Positions 9,183-18,187 of a stretch of 64,000 nucleotides of DNA are shown piece by piece. Location of the stretch: positions 1 through 64,000 of the forward strand of contig CANDMI010000001.1 of assembly GCA_947385775.1 (NCBI GenBank), in the 5' to 3' direction. The notes under the pieces were generated by a model that was given only the letters and a program-made list of their open reading frames with translations, ran no database searches and was not told where the DNA came from. The DNA comes from an uncultured Eubacterium sp. Lineage in GTDB: Bacteria; Bacillota; Clostridia; Lachnospirales; Lachnospiraceae. The translations under genes were made by a program, and so were the position numbers. Every line of letters starts with the position of its first letter. The first letter of the stretch is position 1.

Positions 9183-9917
9183 ATGGAAAAACAAAGCTTT
9201 CGTGAATTAAAAAGACTTGCCCGTGAATTTTTAGACGGCAGATATCTAACGCCGATCCTTGCCATGGCAGCCGCTTACCTGCTGCCTACGGCGCTTTTGG
9301 CGCCTTTTTCCACAAGCGCGGTTACGAGCTGGAATGTGCAGTTAGTCTCTTACCTTGTCGCCGCCGGGATCATCTCCCTGCTTGCAAAGCTTTTAAACGC
9401 CGGGATCATACGCATTCATCTACGGATGGCAAAAAAACAGCCGGTTTCTTTCAAGGATCTTTTTTGGGCGTTTCAAAATAAACCGGACCGGTTCCTTTTA
9501 TGCGCGCTTATTATGGCGGCAATTTTCCTGATCCCGACTCTGCCTGCCTGTATATTCCTGTACCAGCTGGCATGGAAAAAGACAGCGGCCGCTTACCTTT
9601 CTATCGGCGCGACCGCCATCCTTTTATCCATTGCGCTTTTATACCTTGCTTTTTCTTTTCGCATGGCGTTTCCTCTTTATATCGAAAATGAGGAAATGGG
9701 CGTTTGGGAAGGAATCCGCCTTTCGATCCGTTACATGCGCGGCAACAAGCTGCGCTGCTTTTTGCTACAGCTAAGCTTTATCGGCTGGCAGCTGCTTGGC
9801 ATTTCCTCCCTGGGCGTTGGTATGCTGTGGGTTTTGCCTTATATGTCACAGACCCAGGCAAATTTTTACCTGGACCTGATGCAAAAGCTGACTAGCGAAA
9901 CCGGATCATCTGTATGA
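9183..9917 (+). CDS. DUF975-like membrane protein
   Basis: A 244-residue integral membrane protein. After a charged N-terminus (FRELKRLAREFLDGRY) come about six hydrophobic segments, with the conserved-looking soluble piece VSFKDLFWAFQNKPDRF and the later MGVWEGIRLSIRYMRGNK region, which match DUF975 proteins of clostridia. Function unknown. AAGGAT is five bases before the ATG. Its 3' end overlaps hom convergently by 26 bases, so the two coding ends are read on both strands. Confidence 0.7.
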   Translation: MEKQSFRELKRLAREFLDGRYLTPILAMAAAYLLPTALLAPFSTSAVTSWNVQLVSYLVAAGIISLLAKLLNAGIIRIHLRMAKKQPVSFKDLFWAFQNKPDRFLLCALIMAAIFLIPTLPACIFLYQLAWKKTAAAYLSIGATAILLSIALLYLAFSFRMAFPLYIENEEMGVWEGIRLSIRYMRGNKLRCFLLQLSFIGWQLLGISSLGVGMLWVLPYMSQTQANFYLDLMQKLTSETGSSV

Positions 9918-11100
9918 TGGAAGAAAGCTTCGCCGCTTTCTCCTCGTATTCGGCTTCTTTCATTTCCCGGGTGATAAACCCAATCTCTTTCCCTTTTTTA
10001 TGGGCAGGCGTTTCCACATAGTCTACAGAGCCAAACGCCTGCTCTATCTCTTCTTTTTCCTGGGCCGCACGGACAAAAAACCTCATGGACTGCTGCTTAT
10101 AATCCGCCAGCTCCAGCTTTTGCGGCTTCCATTCCAGCTCAATGTGCCTGCCTATGTGCTTTGCAAGCTCGATCACGTCCGCCGCCACCGCGCTCGCCGT
10201 CGGCAGGCTTCCCGCGCCGCTTCCGTAAAACATCGCATCGCCGAGCATATTGCCGCGCACAAAGACCGCGTTAAACACGCCGTTGACCGAATAAAGCGGG
10301 TGCTCATTTGGCAAAAGAAACGGCGCGACCATGACCGTATACGTATCCCCCGCCTGAACGCACGACGCGAGCAGCTTAACGGCGCGTCCCATCTGCTTTG
10401 CGTACTGGATGTCCGTCGCGGATATATGCGTGATGCCTTCTGTATGCACGTCCTCGTAATCCACCTGCTGCCCTGCGATCAGAGAAGTTAAGATCGCGAT
10501 CTTGCGCCCCGCGTCCTGCCCCTCGATGTCCGCCGTCGGGTCTTTTTCCGCATAGCCTTTATCCTGCGCTTCTTTTAACACCTCGTCAAATTCGCAGCCA
10601 TCCTCTGACATTTTCGTCAGCATATAATTTGTCGTCCCATTGACGATGCCCGTGATCTCCTCGATCCGGTCTGCCGTCAGGCAGGAATTGAGCGCGCGGA
10701 TGATCGGAATGCCGCCGCCAACGCTGGCTTCAAACATAAAGTTTACGTTATGCTCCTTTGCCGCCGCCGTTAAATCCGCCCCATATACCGCGACTAACGC
10801 CTTATTGGACGTTGTCACGCTTTTTCCGGCTAAAAGCATGGCTTTTACAAAAGTATAAGCCGGCTCCACCCCGCCCATTGTCTCTACTACGATATCCACC
10901 TCCGGGTCTTTTGCGATTACCTGGTAGTCATGCACCACCTTGCTTTGTATCGGATCGCCCTCAAAGTCGCGTACATCCAGTATGTATTTGACTTCGATGC
11001 CTTCCCCGGTCTTTTTTTGAATGCTCTCCTGGTTCGTCTCGATGACCTTCACTACACCCGAGCCTATCGTCCCATAACCCATTACTGCTATCTTTATCAT
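9892..11100 (-). CDS. hom: Homoserine dehydrogenase
   Basis: Reduces aspartate semialdehyde to homoserine in the threonine/methionine branch. The 402 residues start with an NAD(P)-binding MGYGTIGSGVV motif (about 7-17), followed by TSNKALVA, EASVGGGIPII, GIVNGTTNYML and the catalytic-region YAEKDPTADIEGQD. After about residue 330 is a shorter C-terminal segment that could be a degenerate ACT regulatory domain. Its start overlaps the prfB stop by 4 bases, an unusual pairing that couples an amino-acid enzyme to a release factor. Confidence 0.94.
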   Translation of the reverse strand: MIKIAVMGYGTIGSGVVKVIETNQESIQKKTGEGIEVKYILDVRDFEGDPIQSKVVHDYQVIAKDPEVDIVVETMGGVEPAYTFVKAMLLAGKSVTTSNKALVAVYGADLTAAAKEHNVNFMFEASVGGGIPIIRALNSCLTADRIEEITGIVNGTTNYMLTKMSEDGCEFDEVLKEAQDKGYAEKDPTADIEGQDAGRKIAILTSLIAGQQVDYEDVHTEGITHISATDIQYAKQMGRAVKLLASCVQAGDTYTVMVAPFLLPNEHPLYSVNGVFNAVFVRGNMLGDAMFYGSGAGSLPTASAVAADVIELAKHIGRHIELEWKPQKLELADYKQQSMRFFVRAAQEKEEIEQAFGSVDYVETPAHKKGKEIGFITREMKEAEYEEKAAKLSSIIQMIRFR

Positions 11101-12222
11101 GTCGTCGCCTGCTCCTTTTCTTTCCCTAATGACGTTAAATACGCATTTATAAATAAATCCAGCTCCCCGTCTAACACAGCGTCCGTATTGCTGCTCTGCG
11201 CGTCCGTCCTGTGGTCTTTTACCATCGTATACGGCTGTAGCACATAGGAGCGTATCTGGCTGCCCCAGCCAATCTGCGTGACCTCGCCGCGGATGCCCGC
11301 TTCCTTCCTCGCCTGCTCCTCCTGCTTTAGCAGATACAGCTTTGATTTTAACATCTGCATCGCCTTGGCCTTATTCATATGCTGAGAGCGCTCATTCTGG
11401 CAGGTGACCACAATGCCAGTCGGAAAATGGGTAATGCGGATCGCGGAAGAGGTTTTATTGATATGCTGTCCGCCCGCCCCGCTTGAACGGAACGTGTCCA
11501 CCCGGATATCCTCGTCTTTTACCTCAATGTCCAAATCCTGCTCAATGTCCGGCATCACGTCACAGGATACAAAGGAGGTCTGGCGTTTGCCCGCCGCGTT
11601 AAACGGCGAAATCCGGACAAGCCGGTGCACGCCTTTTTCTGATTTTAAATATCCATACGCGTTGATACCGTTGACCTGGAACGTCACGGATTTTATGCCC
11701 GCTTCGTCGCCCTCATGATAATCCAGCACTTCTAGATCGAAGCCTTTCGCGCCCGCCCATCTAGTATACATCCGGTAAAGCATCCCCGCCCAGTCGCAGG
11801 ACTCTGTGCCGCCCGCGCCGGCATTCAGGGAAAGAATCGCGTTTTGCGCGTCATACTCCCCGGACAGCAGCGTCTTGATGCGGATGCTTTCGTATTCCTT
11901 TTGATATTCCAGGACGGCTTCTTCTATTTCCGGAAGCAGCGACAGATCCTTTTCTTCCTCTCCCATTACAAGCAGAGTCTCAATGTCTTCATATTTCGTT
12001 TGCAGGCTGGAATACACCTGCATGTCATCCTTTAGGCTTTTTAGCTCTTTCATTTTTTTCTGGGAGGCTTCGCCCTGTTCCCAAAAATCCGGGGCTTCCA
12101 TCTCCCGCTCTAATTCCTCTACCTTTTTTGCTTTTTCAGCGAGGTCAAAGTGAATCCCTCAAATCTAATAATGGTTTTTTAAAGGCAGACAGTTGATACC
12201 TGTATTGGTCAAATTCAACCAT
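11097..12222 (-). CDS. prfB: Peptide chain release factor 2, programmed +1 frameshift
   Basis: RF2 ends translation at UGA and UAA. The main frame (349 residues) contains the tripeptide codon-recognition loop region, SSGAGGQHINKTSSAIRI with the peptidyl-hydrolase GGQ, and ARKEAGIRG. The gene starts in another frame at the ATG at 12222 (preceded by GGTG), reads 25 codons ending AGG GAT TCA CTT, and meets an in-frame TGA at 12145-12147. Skipping the T at 12147 joins GAC in the main frame, so the full product is 374 residues. A GAGGGA element just before the slip site acts as the internal Shine-Dalgarno. This is the known RF2 autoregulatory frameshift; I infer it works here. Confidence 0.95.
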
Positions 12223-12284
12223 TTTTTCACCAGCTTTCTTTTTTTATTTTGATATTTTTTATATCTGCTTTTTATATTTAGGAT

Positions 12285-12316
12285 ATCAAAACGCCCAATG
12301 AGCTTTCTCACCGGGC
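12285..12316 (-). terminator. Intrinsic terminator of the S41 protease gene
   Basis: Minus-strand RNA from 12316 to 12293 folds into a 10-pair stem (GCCCGGTGAG with CTCATTGGGC, two G-U pairs) closed by an AAAG loop, followed by GTTTTGATAT. The protease stop codon TGA lies inside the 5' arm, so termination follows the gene directly. Confidence 0.75.
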
Positions 12317-13558
12317 AGTTTTTTCTTTTGATCCGCGAAGCTCCTTCATGGCCCTTCGCACCTGGTTATCTTTACGATAATCGTATTCTTCGCCTTCTTT
12401 TCCCGTATATTTATATTTTAATTTAATATCCGGTTCAATTCCTGTGCCATGAATATTTTCTCCCTTTGGAGTGAAATATTTTGCCGTCGTAAGCTTTACC
12501 GCGCTTTTATCCGGCAGCGGGCGCACGCTTTGCACGATCCCTTTTCCAAACGTCGTCGTGCCGATCAAGGTGCCATAATCGTGGTCGCGTATCGCCCCGG
12601 CAAAAATCTCCGAGCTGCTGGCGCTGTTTCCATTGATCAAAACCGCCATCGGCAGATCCAGATAACGCTCCGCGTCCGATTCGATCTCCTGACGGCTGCC
12701 ATATTTATCCTCGGTATAAACGATCAGCCCCTCCGGTAAAATCTCATCGAGTATTTCCGTCACCGTGTCCAACATGCCGCCTGGATTGTCTCTAAGGTCG
12801 ACGATCAGCTTTTTCATGCCCTGCGCCTGTAGATCCTTTAACGCCTTTTTAAAATCCTTTGCGGTCGCTTCGCCAAACTCGGAAATCTCTATCATGCCGA
12901 TCTGATCCTGATCCGAGAGCATACGGCTTGCGATCGTTGGAATGTCCACCTTCCTGCGCTCCACGTCAAATTCCAGCTGCTCTTTTTCCCCTTCCCGCAT
13001 AACGACCAAATGCACCGTGCTGCCTTCCTGCCCGCGGATATGCGTCACAAGCTGCGACAACTCCATCGAGCGGGCGTTAATGTCTTCCACCTTTACGATC
13101 ACATCCTCCGCCTTAAGCCCTGCCTCCTGCGCCGGCGTGCCGTCATATATCTTTACGATATGCACCTGCATGCTCTTTGTATTCTGCTGCAAGACCGCGC
13201 CGATGCCATAATACTGCGCGCCCGCCGCGATCATCATATCCTCATATTCCTCTGGCGTATAATATGCGGAATACGGGTCGTCCAAGCTTTCAAACATCCC
13301 TTTATAAATGCCCTCGACCATGGCTTTCGTATCCACATCCTGATAATAGCCCTTTTGGATCAGGTCCGAAAGCTCCGTGATCTTGTTTCGGACGGAACGC
13401 GTCAATACATTTTGCGTATCCCCACCCGAGCCGCCCGCGCCAATGCTGAAGCTTCCCTGTAGCAAAAATAAGCCCGCCGCCGCAAGAACCAAAAACAGGC
13501 AGGTCGCAGACAGGATGCCTGTGACAACGCCCTTTGCAAATGAGTGCCTTTTATTCAT
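12308..13558 (-). CDS. S41 family C-terminal processing protease (CtpA/CtpB type)
   Basis: A membrane-anchored, secreted serine protease of 416 residues. It has an N-terminal membrane segment (about 12-36), a PDZ domain (about 120-205, with GIGAVLQQ and AGLKAEDVIVKV) and the S41 catalytic domain with NSASSSEIFAGA (Ser near 310) and TTFGKGIVQ (Lys near 335), the Ser-Lys dyad of the family. It follows ftsX by 18 bases on the same strand, suggesting a division or cell-wall role through coupling with FtsEX. Substrate not determinable. Confidence 0.93.
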   Translation of the reverse strand: MNKRHSFAKGVVTGILSATCLFLVLAAAGLFLLQGSFSIGAGGSGGDTQNVLTRSVRNKITELSDLIQKGYYQDVDTKAMVEGIYKGMFESLDDPYSAYYTPEEYEDMMIAAGAQYYGIGAVLQQNTKSMQVHIVKIYDGTPAQEAGLKAEDVIVKVEDINARSMELSQLVTHIRGQEGSTVHLVVMREGEKEQLEFDVERRKVDIPTIASRMLSDQDQIGMIEISEFGEATAKDFKKALKDLQAQGMKKLIVDLRDNPGGMLDTVTEILDEILPEGLIVYTEDKYGSRQEIESDAERYLDLPMAVLINGNSASSSEIFAGAIRDHDYGTLIGTTTFGKGIVQSVRPLPDKSAVKLTTAKYFTPKGENIHGTGIEPDIKLKYKYTGKEGEEYDYRKDNQVRRAMKELRGSKEKTAR

Positions 13559-13576
13559 TTTACAATCCCCGCTATA

Positions 13577-14485
13577 TTATACTCTTAAATGCTTGCGTAT
13601 CGTTAACGCGCTGCCCGCAAACCCGATGCCCACGCCCAATATCAGCGCCACCGGCACCAATGTGCGAAACACTTCCTGCGCAGGCAGAAAATCCATCAGA
13701 TTCGCTAAAAACCCAAATCTTTGGGAAATAAAAACGATCAGCTTCCCATATATCACACGCAGGATCACAGTCGGTAAGATCGAGCCGACTAACCCGATCA
13801 GCACGCCCTCCACATAAAACGGCGCGCGCACAAAATAATCGGTGGCGCCAATCAGCTTCATGATCGCGATCTCTTCTCTGCGCACCGTAATCCCGATCGT
13901 GACCGTATTGCTGATCAAAAAGGTGGCGACCGCAAATAAGATCAAGATCACGCCCATGGACACATACCCGATCAGGCGGTTGAAATCCGTCAGCATATTC
14001 GCCACCGTCTCTGACTGGTTGATCTGTCCAACGCCGTCTAACGTCTTTAAATAAGCCACTAACTCTTCCTGCTGCGATACGTCCTTTAAATAAACCTCAA
14101 AGCTTGCGGAGTTTACAAGCGGGTTATCCTCGCCAAATCCTGCCGCCGCCTCTTCGTCTCCGTCGAAATACTGCATTTTATAGTCTTCCCACGCCTGCTC
14201 CGCCGAGGTGAAATGCTGGTCGGACACCTCCGGGCGCATCGAAATCGCCTGGCCGATGGCCTGCATCTGTTCATTTGAAGTCCCATCCTGGAAAAAGACC
14301 GTAATGCCCACCCCTTTTTCCACGTTATGCACCATGGACTGAAAATTCATGACGATCGCGTAAAACAGACCAAACAAAAAAATACAGGCTGTCATCGTCG
14401 CGATGGACGCCGTCGAAAACAGCTTATTCCTCCATATATTTATCGTCCCCTGCTTTAAGGAGTATAAAAAACTGCTAATTCGCAT
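13577..14485 (-). CDS. ftsX: Cell division ABC transporter permease FtsX
   Basis: Partner of FtsE; the pair controls peptidoglycan hydrolases at the septum. The 302-residue protein has an N-terminal membrane segment, an extracytoplasmic loop of about 120 residues, then three more membrane segments (about 165-190, 215-245, 270-295), the normal FtsX topology. The start at 14485 is preferred because AGGAGG lies nine bases upstream and the product then begins MRISSFLYSLKQG; it overlaps the ftsE end by 11 bases. No M23/EnvC-type hydrolase gene follows, only the S41 protease. Confidence 0.93.
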   Translation of the reverse strand: MRISSFLYSLKQGTINIWRNKLFSTASIATMTACIFLFGLFYAIVMNFQSMVHNVEKGVGITVFFQDGTSNEQMQAIGQAISMRPEVSDQHFTSAEQAWEDYKMQYFDGDEEAAAGFGEDNPLVNSASFEVYLKDVSQQEELVAYLKTLDGVGQINQSETVANMLTDFNRLIGYVSMGVILILFAVATFLISNTVTIGITVRREEIAIMKLIGATDYFVRAPFYVEGVLIGLVGSILPTVILRVIYGKLIVFISQRFGFLANLMDFLPAQEVFRTLVPVALILGVGIGFAGSALTIRKHLRV

Positions 14486-15161
14486 GAAAATAATCCTCCT
14501 GCTTTTCATCACTGACGACTTTTCCCTTGTCGATCAGGATGACGCGCTTTTTCATCGCGCGCACAATTTCCTGGTTGTGCGTCACGACAACAACCGTCGT
14601 CCCCCGGTCATTGATCTCCTCCAAAAGGTTCATGATCTCCCACGCGTTATTATTGTCTAAGTTCCCCGTTGGCTCATCCGCAAGCAGTATCTTTGGCGAA
14701 TTTATCAGCGCCCTTGCAATCGCGACCCGCTGCTGCTCCCCGCCGGAAAGCTGCTTTGGGAAAGAGCGGTATTTTGCCGCCAGCCCTACCATGGAAAGCA
14801 TCTGCGGAACTTTCCTTCGGATCGTCCTTGGGGACTCTCCGACCACGCGAAGCGCGAAGCCGACATTATCGTAGACGTTTCGATCTTTTAACAGTCGAAA
14901 GTCCTGGAACACAACGCCCACACGCCTTCGGAACCTGGGCACCTGCCTGTGCCTGATCTGGCTTAGCTCCTGCCCGTTTATGTAAATGGCGCCTGTCGTA
15001 GGCTCCAATTCTTTTAACAACAGCTTGATCAAAGTAGATTTTCCAGAGCCGCTGTCCCCCATGACAAATACAAACTCCCCCTCGGCGATATGGATATTTA
15101 CATCGTCCAATGCCGGAATGCCTTCCGCATATGCCTTGCTCACATTTTCAAGCCGAATCAT
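14475..15161 (-). CDS. ftsE: Cell division ABC transporter ATP-binding protein FtsE
   Basis: A 228-residue ATPase with Walker A GDSGSGKST (about 36-44), the ABC signature LSGGEQQR (about 138), Walker B ILLADEP and the D-loop region NLDNNN. The N-terminus MIRLENVSKAYAEGIPALD is typical of FtsE. GGAGG precedes the ATG. It lies 14 bases after the PucR/CdaR-type regulator and overlaps ftsX, forming regulator-ftsE-ftsX-protease. Confidence 0.95.
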   Translation of the reverse strand: MIRLENVSKAYAEGIPALDDVNIHIAEGEFVFVMGDSGSGKSTLIKLLLKELEPTTGAIYINGQELSQIRHRQVPRFRRRVGVVFQDFRLLKDRNVYDNVGFALRVVGESPRTIRRKVPQMLSMVGLAAKYRSFPKQLSGGEQQRVAIARALINSPKILLADEPTGNLDNNNAWEIMNLLEEINDRGTTVVVVTHNQEIVRAMKKRVILIDKGKVVSDEKQEDYFHAN

Positions 15162-15175
15162 GTAGCCTCCTTTAT

Positions 15176-16267
15176 TTAATAATCCAGTGTTTCCATGTAT
15201 TTCATATATTTTACGACCATCAGCGCGATCTTAAACGTGATCGCGTCCTCAAAAATCCGAAGGTCTAACCCCGTGCTCTTTTGCAGCTTATCCAGACGGT
15301 AAACAAGCGTGTTTCGGTGGATGTAAAGCTGTCTGGAGGTTTCTGAAACGTTTAAACTGTTTTCAAAAAATTTATTGATCGTCGTTAATGTCTCTTCGTC
15401 AAATTCATCCGGCGACTTCCCGTCAAAGATCTCTTTGATAAACATCTTGCAAAGCGGGATCGGCAGCTGGTAGATCAGTCGGCCGATGCCAAGCTGCGAA
15501 TAGGCGATAATGTCTTTTTCCTCAAAAAAGATCTTGCCCACGTCCAGAGCCATGCGCGCTTCTTTAAATGAGCGGGACACCTCCTTGATCTCGTTTACGA
15601 TCGTCCCATAGGCGATATGCTCCCCGCCGCCTGCCGGATCCGCCGCAAACATGCCCCAGATGACCTCGGCGGTTTTATTTAATTCTTCATAGCCTTCCCC
15701 CGGCGCAAGCTCCTTTACGACGATGATGTTTTTTTCATCCACCGCCGTGACAAAGTCCCTGGATTTTCCTCCAAAGAGGCTTCGCACCTTTTCCAGATCG
15801 TTGCCGTCCTTTTCCCGGTTCGTCTCAATAATATAAACCGCCCGGCGCACGTCCGTTTCTATATGCAGCTTTTTGGCGCGGTTATAAATATCCACCAAAA
15901 GCAGGTTATCTAATAAAAGGTTTTTAATAAAGTTATCTTTATCAAATCGCTCCTTATAAGCGATCAGTAAATTTTGTATCTGGAAGCTTGCGATCTTGCC
16001 GATCATATACGCGTCGTCGCCTTCCCCGTTCGCAAGCAGCACATATTCCAGCTGATGCTCATCAAATACTTTAAAAAACTGACATCCTTGCATAACCTGA
16101 CTGTCCGCCGGCGATGCCGCAAACGCCAGGGTGGATTCGGTATAATTATCCCCCTCTGAAAAAGTGGACGCTAAGACCTTGCCTTCGGTATCGATCACAC
16201 ACAAGTCCGTCCTCGTAATCCCTTTCAACCCGTCTATTGTATTCTGAAGTATTTGATTTGATATCAT
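15176..16267 (-). CDS. PucR/CdaR-type transcriptional regulator
   Basis: About 363 residues from the ATG at 16267, which has AAGGAG eight bases upstream. The C-terminal helix-turn-helix block SLNVSETSRQLYIHRNTLVYRLDKL is cut as LNVSETSRQLYIHRNTLVY here and is the PucR/CdaR DNA-binding domain (about residues 295-345). N-terminal positions contain DTEGKVLASTFSEG, a sensor-like domain of the CdaR type. The ligand is unknown. Directly upstream of ftsE, so it may be co-transcribed, which is unusual for this family and worth noting. The earlier in-frame start at 16318 lacks a ribosome site. Confidence 0.85.
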   Translation of the reverse strand: MISNQILQNTIDGLKGITRTDLCVIDTEGKVLASTFSEGDNYTESTLAFAASPADSQVMQGCQFFKVFDEHQLEYVLLANGEGDDAYMIGKIASFQIQNLLIAYKERFDKDNFIKNLLLDNLLLVDIYNRAKKLHIETDVRRAVYIIETNREKDGNDLEKVRSLFGGKSRDFVTAVDEKNIIVVKELAPGEGYEELNKTAEVIWGMFAADPAGGGEHIAYGTIVNEIKEVSRSFKEARMALDVGKIFFEEKDIIAYSQLGIGRLIYQLPIPLCKMFIKEIFDGKSPDEFDEETLTTINKFFENSLNVSETSRQLYIHRNTLVYRLDKLQKSTGLDLRIFEDAITFKIALMVVKYMKYMETLDY

Positions 16268-16398
16268 ATTCGTTCTCCTTCTCTTACTGTATATCAAACA
16301 CTGCAAAAACCCCGCCATCTCATGCAGCTAAAAAAGGTTTTGTTTTTATCATAATACAAAACGCAAAAAAAAGAAAGAGAAATCTTAGTTTTTTTGTG

Positions 16399-17265
16399 CT
16401 AATATTCCAAAAAGCCTTCTCCCAATACCTCTCTCGCATCAGTAACTATCACAAATGCGCCCGGATCAATGCTTTTAATATGCTCTTTTAACGCCGTGAT
16501 CTCCTTTTTGGAAACAATGCAAAAAAGCATGCTGCGCTCCTGGTGTTTGTACATGCCGACGGCAGGGATCATCGTCGTCCCCCTGCCCACCTGGTTCATC
16601 ACCACATCCGCGATCCGCTCATACTGCTCGGACACGATATAAACGGCTTTCGCAAACTTCCCGCCTTCTGTAATAAGGTCCGACACCCGCGTGGTTACAA
16701 ACACCGCAAATATCGCATACAAAGACGCGTGGATGCCGCACACGTAAATGCCCGCTAATATGATCGCGCCGTCAATCACCTGCAAAAGCTGCGCGATGGA
16801 ATACGACTTAAGCTTTATATGCAAAAGCGTCGCAATCAGATCCGTCCCTCCGGTAGCCACCTGGGCGCTTAGCACAAGCCCGATCCCAGCCCCGGTCAAA
16901 ACGCCGCCGTATACGGAAGCAAGCAGATAATCCCCGCCCGCAAGATCGCAGTCCGGGATAACGCCAAGCCAAAGCGTCAAAAGCAGCGAAGCCGCCATTG
17001 TCTTTCCGATAAACCGCTTTCCTTTCAGCTTATATGCCGCCACAAAAAGCGGGATATTTAATACCAGGTTCGTAAGCCAGATCGGAACGCCGCCCTCCAT
17101 CACACTAGGCGTTAAGCGCTTTAGCATGATCCCGATGCCGGAAAACCCGCCTGTAACAAGCCCGATCGCGTCATAATTGCTCTTAATCGCAAACGCCATA
17201 AGCCCGGTTCCCGCTATAATAAGGAAATAGGTTTTCAGATATCTTTTTAATTTCTTATTTTTCAT
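16399..17265 (-). CDS. YitT family membrane protein
   Basis: A 288-residue protein with five to six membrane segments in the first 200 residues, including the glycine-rich AIGLVTGGFSGIGIMLKR and GGVLTGAGIGLVLSAQVATGGTD signatures, quoted here in parts: GGFSGIGIML and QVATGGTD. The C-terminal soluble DUF2179 domain spans about 205-285 (AVYIVSEQYERIADVV). The function of YitT proteins is unknown; they are common in Firmicutes. Ten bases separate it from the 17275-17658 gene upstream, so the two are likely one transcript. Confidence 0.9.
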   Translation of the reverse strand: MKNKKLKRYLKTYFLIIAGTGLMAFAIKSNYDAIGLVTGGFSGIGIMLKRLTPSVMEGGVPIWLTNLVLNIPLFVAAYKLKGKRFIGKTMAASLLLTLWLGVIPDCDLAGGDYLLASVYGGVLTGAGIGLVLSAQVATGGTDLIATLLHIKLKSYSIAQLLQVIDGAIILAGIYVCGIHASLYAIFAVFVTTRVSDLITEGGKFAKAVYIVSEQYERIADVVMNQVGRGTTMIPAVGMYKHQERSMLFCIVSKKEITALKEHIKSIDPGAFVIVTDAREVLGEGFLEY

Positions 17266-17274
17266 TCCCTGCCC

Positions 17275-17658
17275 TCATCGCAACATACGCAAAAACCACA
17301 TACGAAAAGATGGCTTTTCCCGCCTGGCGCAGGAAGCCGCCCCAAGCGAATACCATACCCTTGCGGCGATCTTGTCGCGTTCTTCTTCTAAAATCTCATC
17401 CTCCAGCTGGGATTCGACCGCGGAGAGAATGACATCCGGCTGCGCCGCGTTCATCTCATTTACAAGCGTGTCGTATTCCGTGCCGCAGCGCTCTGTCACA
17501 TAGCTTCCCACAATCTGCAAGGTTTCATACGCCGACTTTATAAATCGCTGCAATTCGTCTAACGCATCCTGCTTTGACGCGACCAAAAAAACGCGGCCTT
17601 CCTCCCGCAAAGAGGAATTTTCCATTTCCCTTCGAAATAGCCGGATTTTTTCTACCAT
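17275..17658 (-). CDS. Small WecG/TagA-like C-terminal domain protein
   Basis: A 127-residue protein from the ATG at 17658 (GGAGAGAGG lies upstream); the longer frame to 17727 has no ribosome site. The stretch GRVFLVASKQDALDELQ, IVGSY, LVNEMNAAQPDVILSAVES and RVWYSLG follows the pattern of the C-terminal half of WecG/TagA glycosyltransferases, which end in VNEIN...DILLV...E. The N-terminal half carrying the family's catalytic residues is absent. It may be a non-catalytic relic or an adaptor. Similarity is from pattern memory only, so the identity is tentative. Confidence 0.4.
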   Translation of the reverse strand: MVEKIRLFRREMENSSLREEGRVFLVASKQDALDELQRFIKSAYETLQIVGSYVTERCGTEYDTLVNEMNAAQPDVILSAVESQLEDEILEEERDKIAARVWYSLGAASCARREKPSFRMWFLRMLR

Positions 17659-17769
17659 ACAACACCTCTCTCCTTTTTCTTTGGAACAATCAGAATGTAG
17701 TATAGCAAATCCTCCGTCTTTTGGCAAGAAGCGCCCGCTTCTTTTCCCAAAGTAGAATTGTTACAAAAT

Positions 17770-18008
17770 TGTGTATAATATTTGACATCTCAAATGAAAT
17801 ATTACTACTTATGGCACGATTGAAATGTCAATATTTTTTTGAAAATAGCCCAAACTTTGTGAAATATGTTCAAAACATTCGTTCTGTGTTCACTGTGGAT
17901 ATCCACCTGCCTTTCCACAGTATTTTGTGTGGATAACGTGGATAAGTCCGTGTATAACTCCATTTTTCCCGCTTTTTTCCGGTTTTCCACCAAAAAATAT
18001 GTGGATAA
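17770..18008 (+). other. Cluster of DnaA boxes
   Basis: Matches to the DnaA 9-mer TGTGGATAA (reverse TTATCCACA) are dense here. Perfect copies are at 17928-17936 and 18000-18008. One-mismatch copies are TGTGTATAA at 17770, TGTGGATAT at 17894 and CGTGGATAA at 17937-17945, which abuts the first perfect copy in tandem. CGTGTATAA at 17949 has two mismatches; degenerate inverted copies occur near 17899 and 17911. No dnaA, dnaN or rpmH is nearby and genes on both sides run the same way, so it looks like a DnaA-titrating or regulatory cluster, not oriC. Function is inferred. Confidence 0.65.
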
Positions 18009-18187
18009 CTTTTCCATATGTTTTTTTCTTTTCGTTGTCCCGCGTCGTCCGACGGCATATTTTTGGTCATTTTGTATAGCCGACTTTTTTGTTGCGGGAA
18101 CCGCCGTCTGTCAAATGAAATTTTTACATCATTTTTACGTTTATTAAAAACTTATTATGAAAATTCCATATGCGGGCCTGCGCAAAA

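Noticed and set aside
17770-18008. oriC
   Set aside because: DnaA boxes are present, but dnaA, dnaN and rpmH are absent nearby, no divergence of gene direction occurs here and no clear AT-rich unwinding element with iterons beside the boxes was seen.
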